In this document: positions 63,375 to 64,000 of the stretch, piece by piece | How the letters are laid out: each line of letters begins with the position of its first letter | Position numbering within the stretch: position 1 is the first letter of the stretch | Assembly (NCBI GenBank): GCA_016778985.1 | Contig: JADHOM010000001.1 | Coordinates: forward strand, 299,485-363,484 | Direction of reading: 5' to 3' | Source: Alphaproteobacteria bacterium | Lineage (GTDB): Bacteria > Pseudomonadota > Alphaproteobacteria > Puniceispirillales > UBA1172 | Length of the DNA: 64,000 bases | Translations under genes and position numbers: made by a program | The notes under the pieces: model-generated | The model's database searches: none | The model's input: the letters and a program-made list of their open reading frames with translations, nothing else | Told to the model about the DNA's origin: nothing

Positions 63375-63390
63375 CTCAATTCAAATTGAG
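63375..63390. promoter_or_regulatory. Operator-like inverted repeat in element
   Basis: CTCAATTCAAATTGAG is a perfect 7-bp inverted repeat with a 2-nt centre, located between the primase-helicase gene and the small membrane protein at 63454. A repressor site is the simplest reading; no long U-tract follows, so a terminator is less likely. The rest of 63279-63453 is AT-rich without other features. Confidence 0.4.
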
Positions 63391-63453
63391 TTGCCAATAT
63401 AAAAACCAGCCTTTAACATTAAAATAAATAATGGGAGTTAATAGAGGTTAAGC

Positions 63454-63690
63454 ATGCAGAACCCAGCCATACCTTTTATTTGGTCGGCTCTCGCTTTTGC
63501 CGTTGGCGGATACCTGATTGATGCCGATGGAACCTTTTTGAGTATCTTGGGAGGAGCATTTATTGTTTTTGCCCTATTAGCGGCGAATTCTTTGAATCAG
63601 TCGTTAGCTAACCTTAAAAGCTCTCTAGTTCATCTAAGCGGTTTGGTACTGTTGTTTGCCGGTGCGGCGCACCAAGACACGGTCATGTAG
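63454..63690 (+). CDS. Small membrane protein of mobile element
   Basis: A 78-residue protein with two or three hydrophobic segments (FIWSALAFAVGGYLI, FLSILGGAFIVFALLAA, VHLSGLVLLFAGAA). GAGG lies 8 nt before the ATG. Its family is not recognised; small membrane proteins next to replication genes of satellites and plasmids may be holins, entry-exclusion or toxin proteins, but nothing here decides. Confidence 0.6.
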   Translation: MQNPAIPFIWSALAFAVGGYLIDADGTFLSILGGAFIVFALLAANSLNQSLANLKSSLVHLSGLVLLFAGAAHQDTVM

Positions 63691-63758
63691 GGGGGTAAAC
63701 AGCATGGAAATACTCCTTTTCAAGATTTCCAGATAGGGGTGGCATGCTTAGAAACGTG

Positions 63759-63785
63759 TTGGCACTCGCCACACCAGAGTGCCAA
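63759..63785. repeat. Inverted repeat in element 3' region
   Basis: TTGGCACTC (63759-63767) is perfectly complementary to GAGTGCCAA (63777-63785), with a 9-nt loop. No T-run follows directly. Between 63691 and 63894 no gene is supported; this hairpin is the only structure seen. Confidence 0.6.
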
Positions 63786-63894
63786 TATTGTTGAGTTGGC
63801 TATGGTGAGAGGCGACTACAATAGGGCCAAGAAGTATATTTCATCGAAAATGCTTTTTCCGAGAATGAGCCTCGTTGCAGTCGACCTCAAAGCG

Positions 63895-64000
63895 TTACTT
63901 CACCTTTTTACCAGCAATGGAAAGATCAGCTTTTCCGGCGTTGGAATTCGATGTCGCCAACACTTTCGGCTTTTCTTGCTTTGGCTTCTTTGCCTCTTTG
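63895..64000 (-). CDS. Possible C-terminal end of a basic protein, cut by window edge
   Basis: On the minus strand one frame is open from the right edge to a TAA at 63895-63897. The visible 34 residues are Lys/Ala/Ser-rich (KEAKKPKQEKPKVLATSNSN, then AGKADLSIAGKKVK), like the tail of a DNA-binding protein. A second frame is also open over part of this stretch, so the call is uncertain. Confidence 0.3.
   Translation of the reverse strand, partial: KEAKKPKQEKPKVLATSNSNAGKADLSIAGKKVK

Overview
The window reads as chromosomal DNA of an alphaproteobacterium. Lineage markers visible in the proteins are GapR, DUF1013/TrcR, COQ9, a type-2 PyrF, DUF2849 and DUF934 beside sulfite reductase, a three-subunit PntAA/PntAB/PntB transhydrogenase, and the block murA - DUF2948 - hisG (short form) - hisD - UPF0262 - LMW phosphatase - infA - maf - RNase E/G - yacG. 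Base composition looks moderate to AT-leaning by eye. With the propionate/valine genes and many small catabolic enzymes, this suggests a free-living, perhaps marine (SAR116-like), heterotroph; that placement is inference. Almost all of the window is densely packed core genome. The clearly accessory parts are 17.2-21.0 kb, 31.2-32.6 kb and 60.1-64.0 kb.

Layout. 0-5.2 kb: end of acetoacetyl-CoA synthetase, trxB, a double cold-shock protein, pyrF, gapR, DUF1244, mntR. 5.2-17.2 kb: a GT39 membrane glycosyltransferase, methylmalonyl-CoA mutase (mutA-mutB), sufE, a GlxA-type regulator, two methyltransferases, a GT2 enzyme, and an Lrp-type regulator followed by mmsA. mmsA makes propionyl-CoA and the mutase sits further down the propionyl-CoA route. 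17.2-21.0 kb: a disordered unknown protein and three prepilin-like proteins on alternating strands. 21-27 kb: MFS transporter, LhgO-like oxidase, thiolase-Ldh2 pair, metallo-beta-lactamase-fold hydrolase. 27-31.2 kb: a siroheme/sulfite reductase operon without cysH. 31.2-32.6 kb: tRNA-Arg(CCT) and an EamA exporter enclosed by a duplicated 5' half of that tRNA. 32.6-34.7 kb: RraA-like / cupin / hydroxyacid dehydrogenase operon. 34.9-41.1 kb: pepF, UbiB-like kinase, pntAA-pntAB-pntB. 41-49.9 kb: rpsU, COQ9, metA, purEK, DUF465, trcR, ygfZ, MFS, small membrane proteins, tRNA-Thr(GGT). 50-60 kb: flavoprotein disulfide reductase with TVP38, then the murA-to-yacG block and tRNA-Phe(GAA).

From tRNA-Phe to the right edge the content changes: a disrupted lipoprotein gene, an AlpA-type regulator overlapping a primase-helicase fusion, and a small membrane protein. 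This looks like the left end of an integrative element or phage satellite at the tRNA-Phe 3' end. Its integrase and far attachment site would lie beyond the window.

Observations most worth following: a minus-strand sRNA candidate at 14090-14173 with a CCTCCCC anti-Shine-Dalgarno stretch and a perfect terminator; the tRNA-Arg half duplication; the prepilin trio; the in-frame TGA at the lipobox of the 60272 lipoprotein; and Glu111 in MetA, which points to acetyl- rather than succinyl-transfer. No computation or database search was possible; family names rest on motif and sequence recognition.
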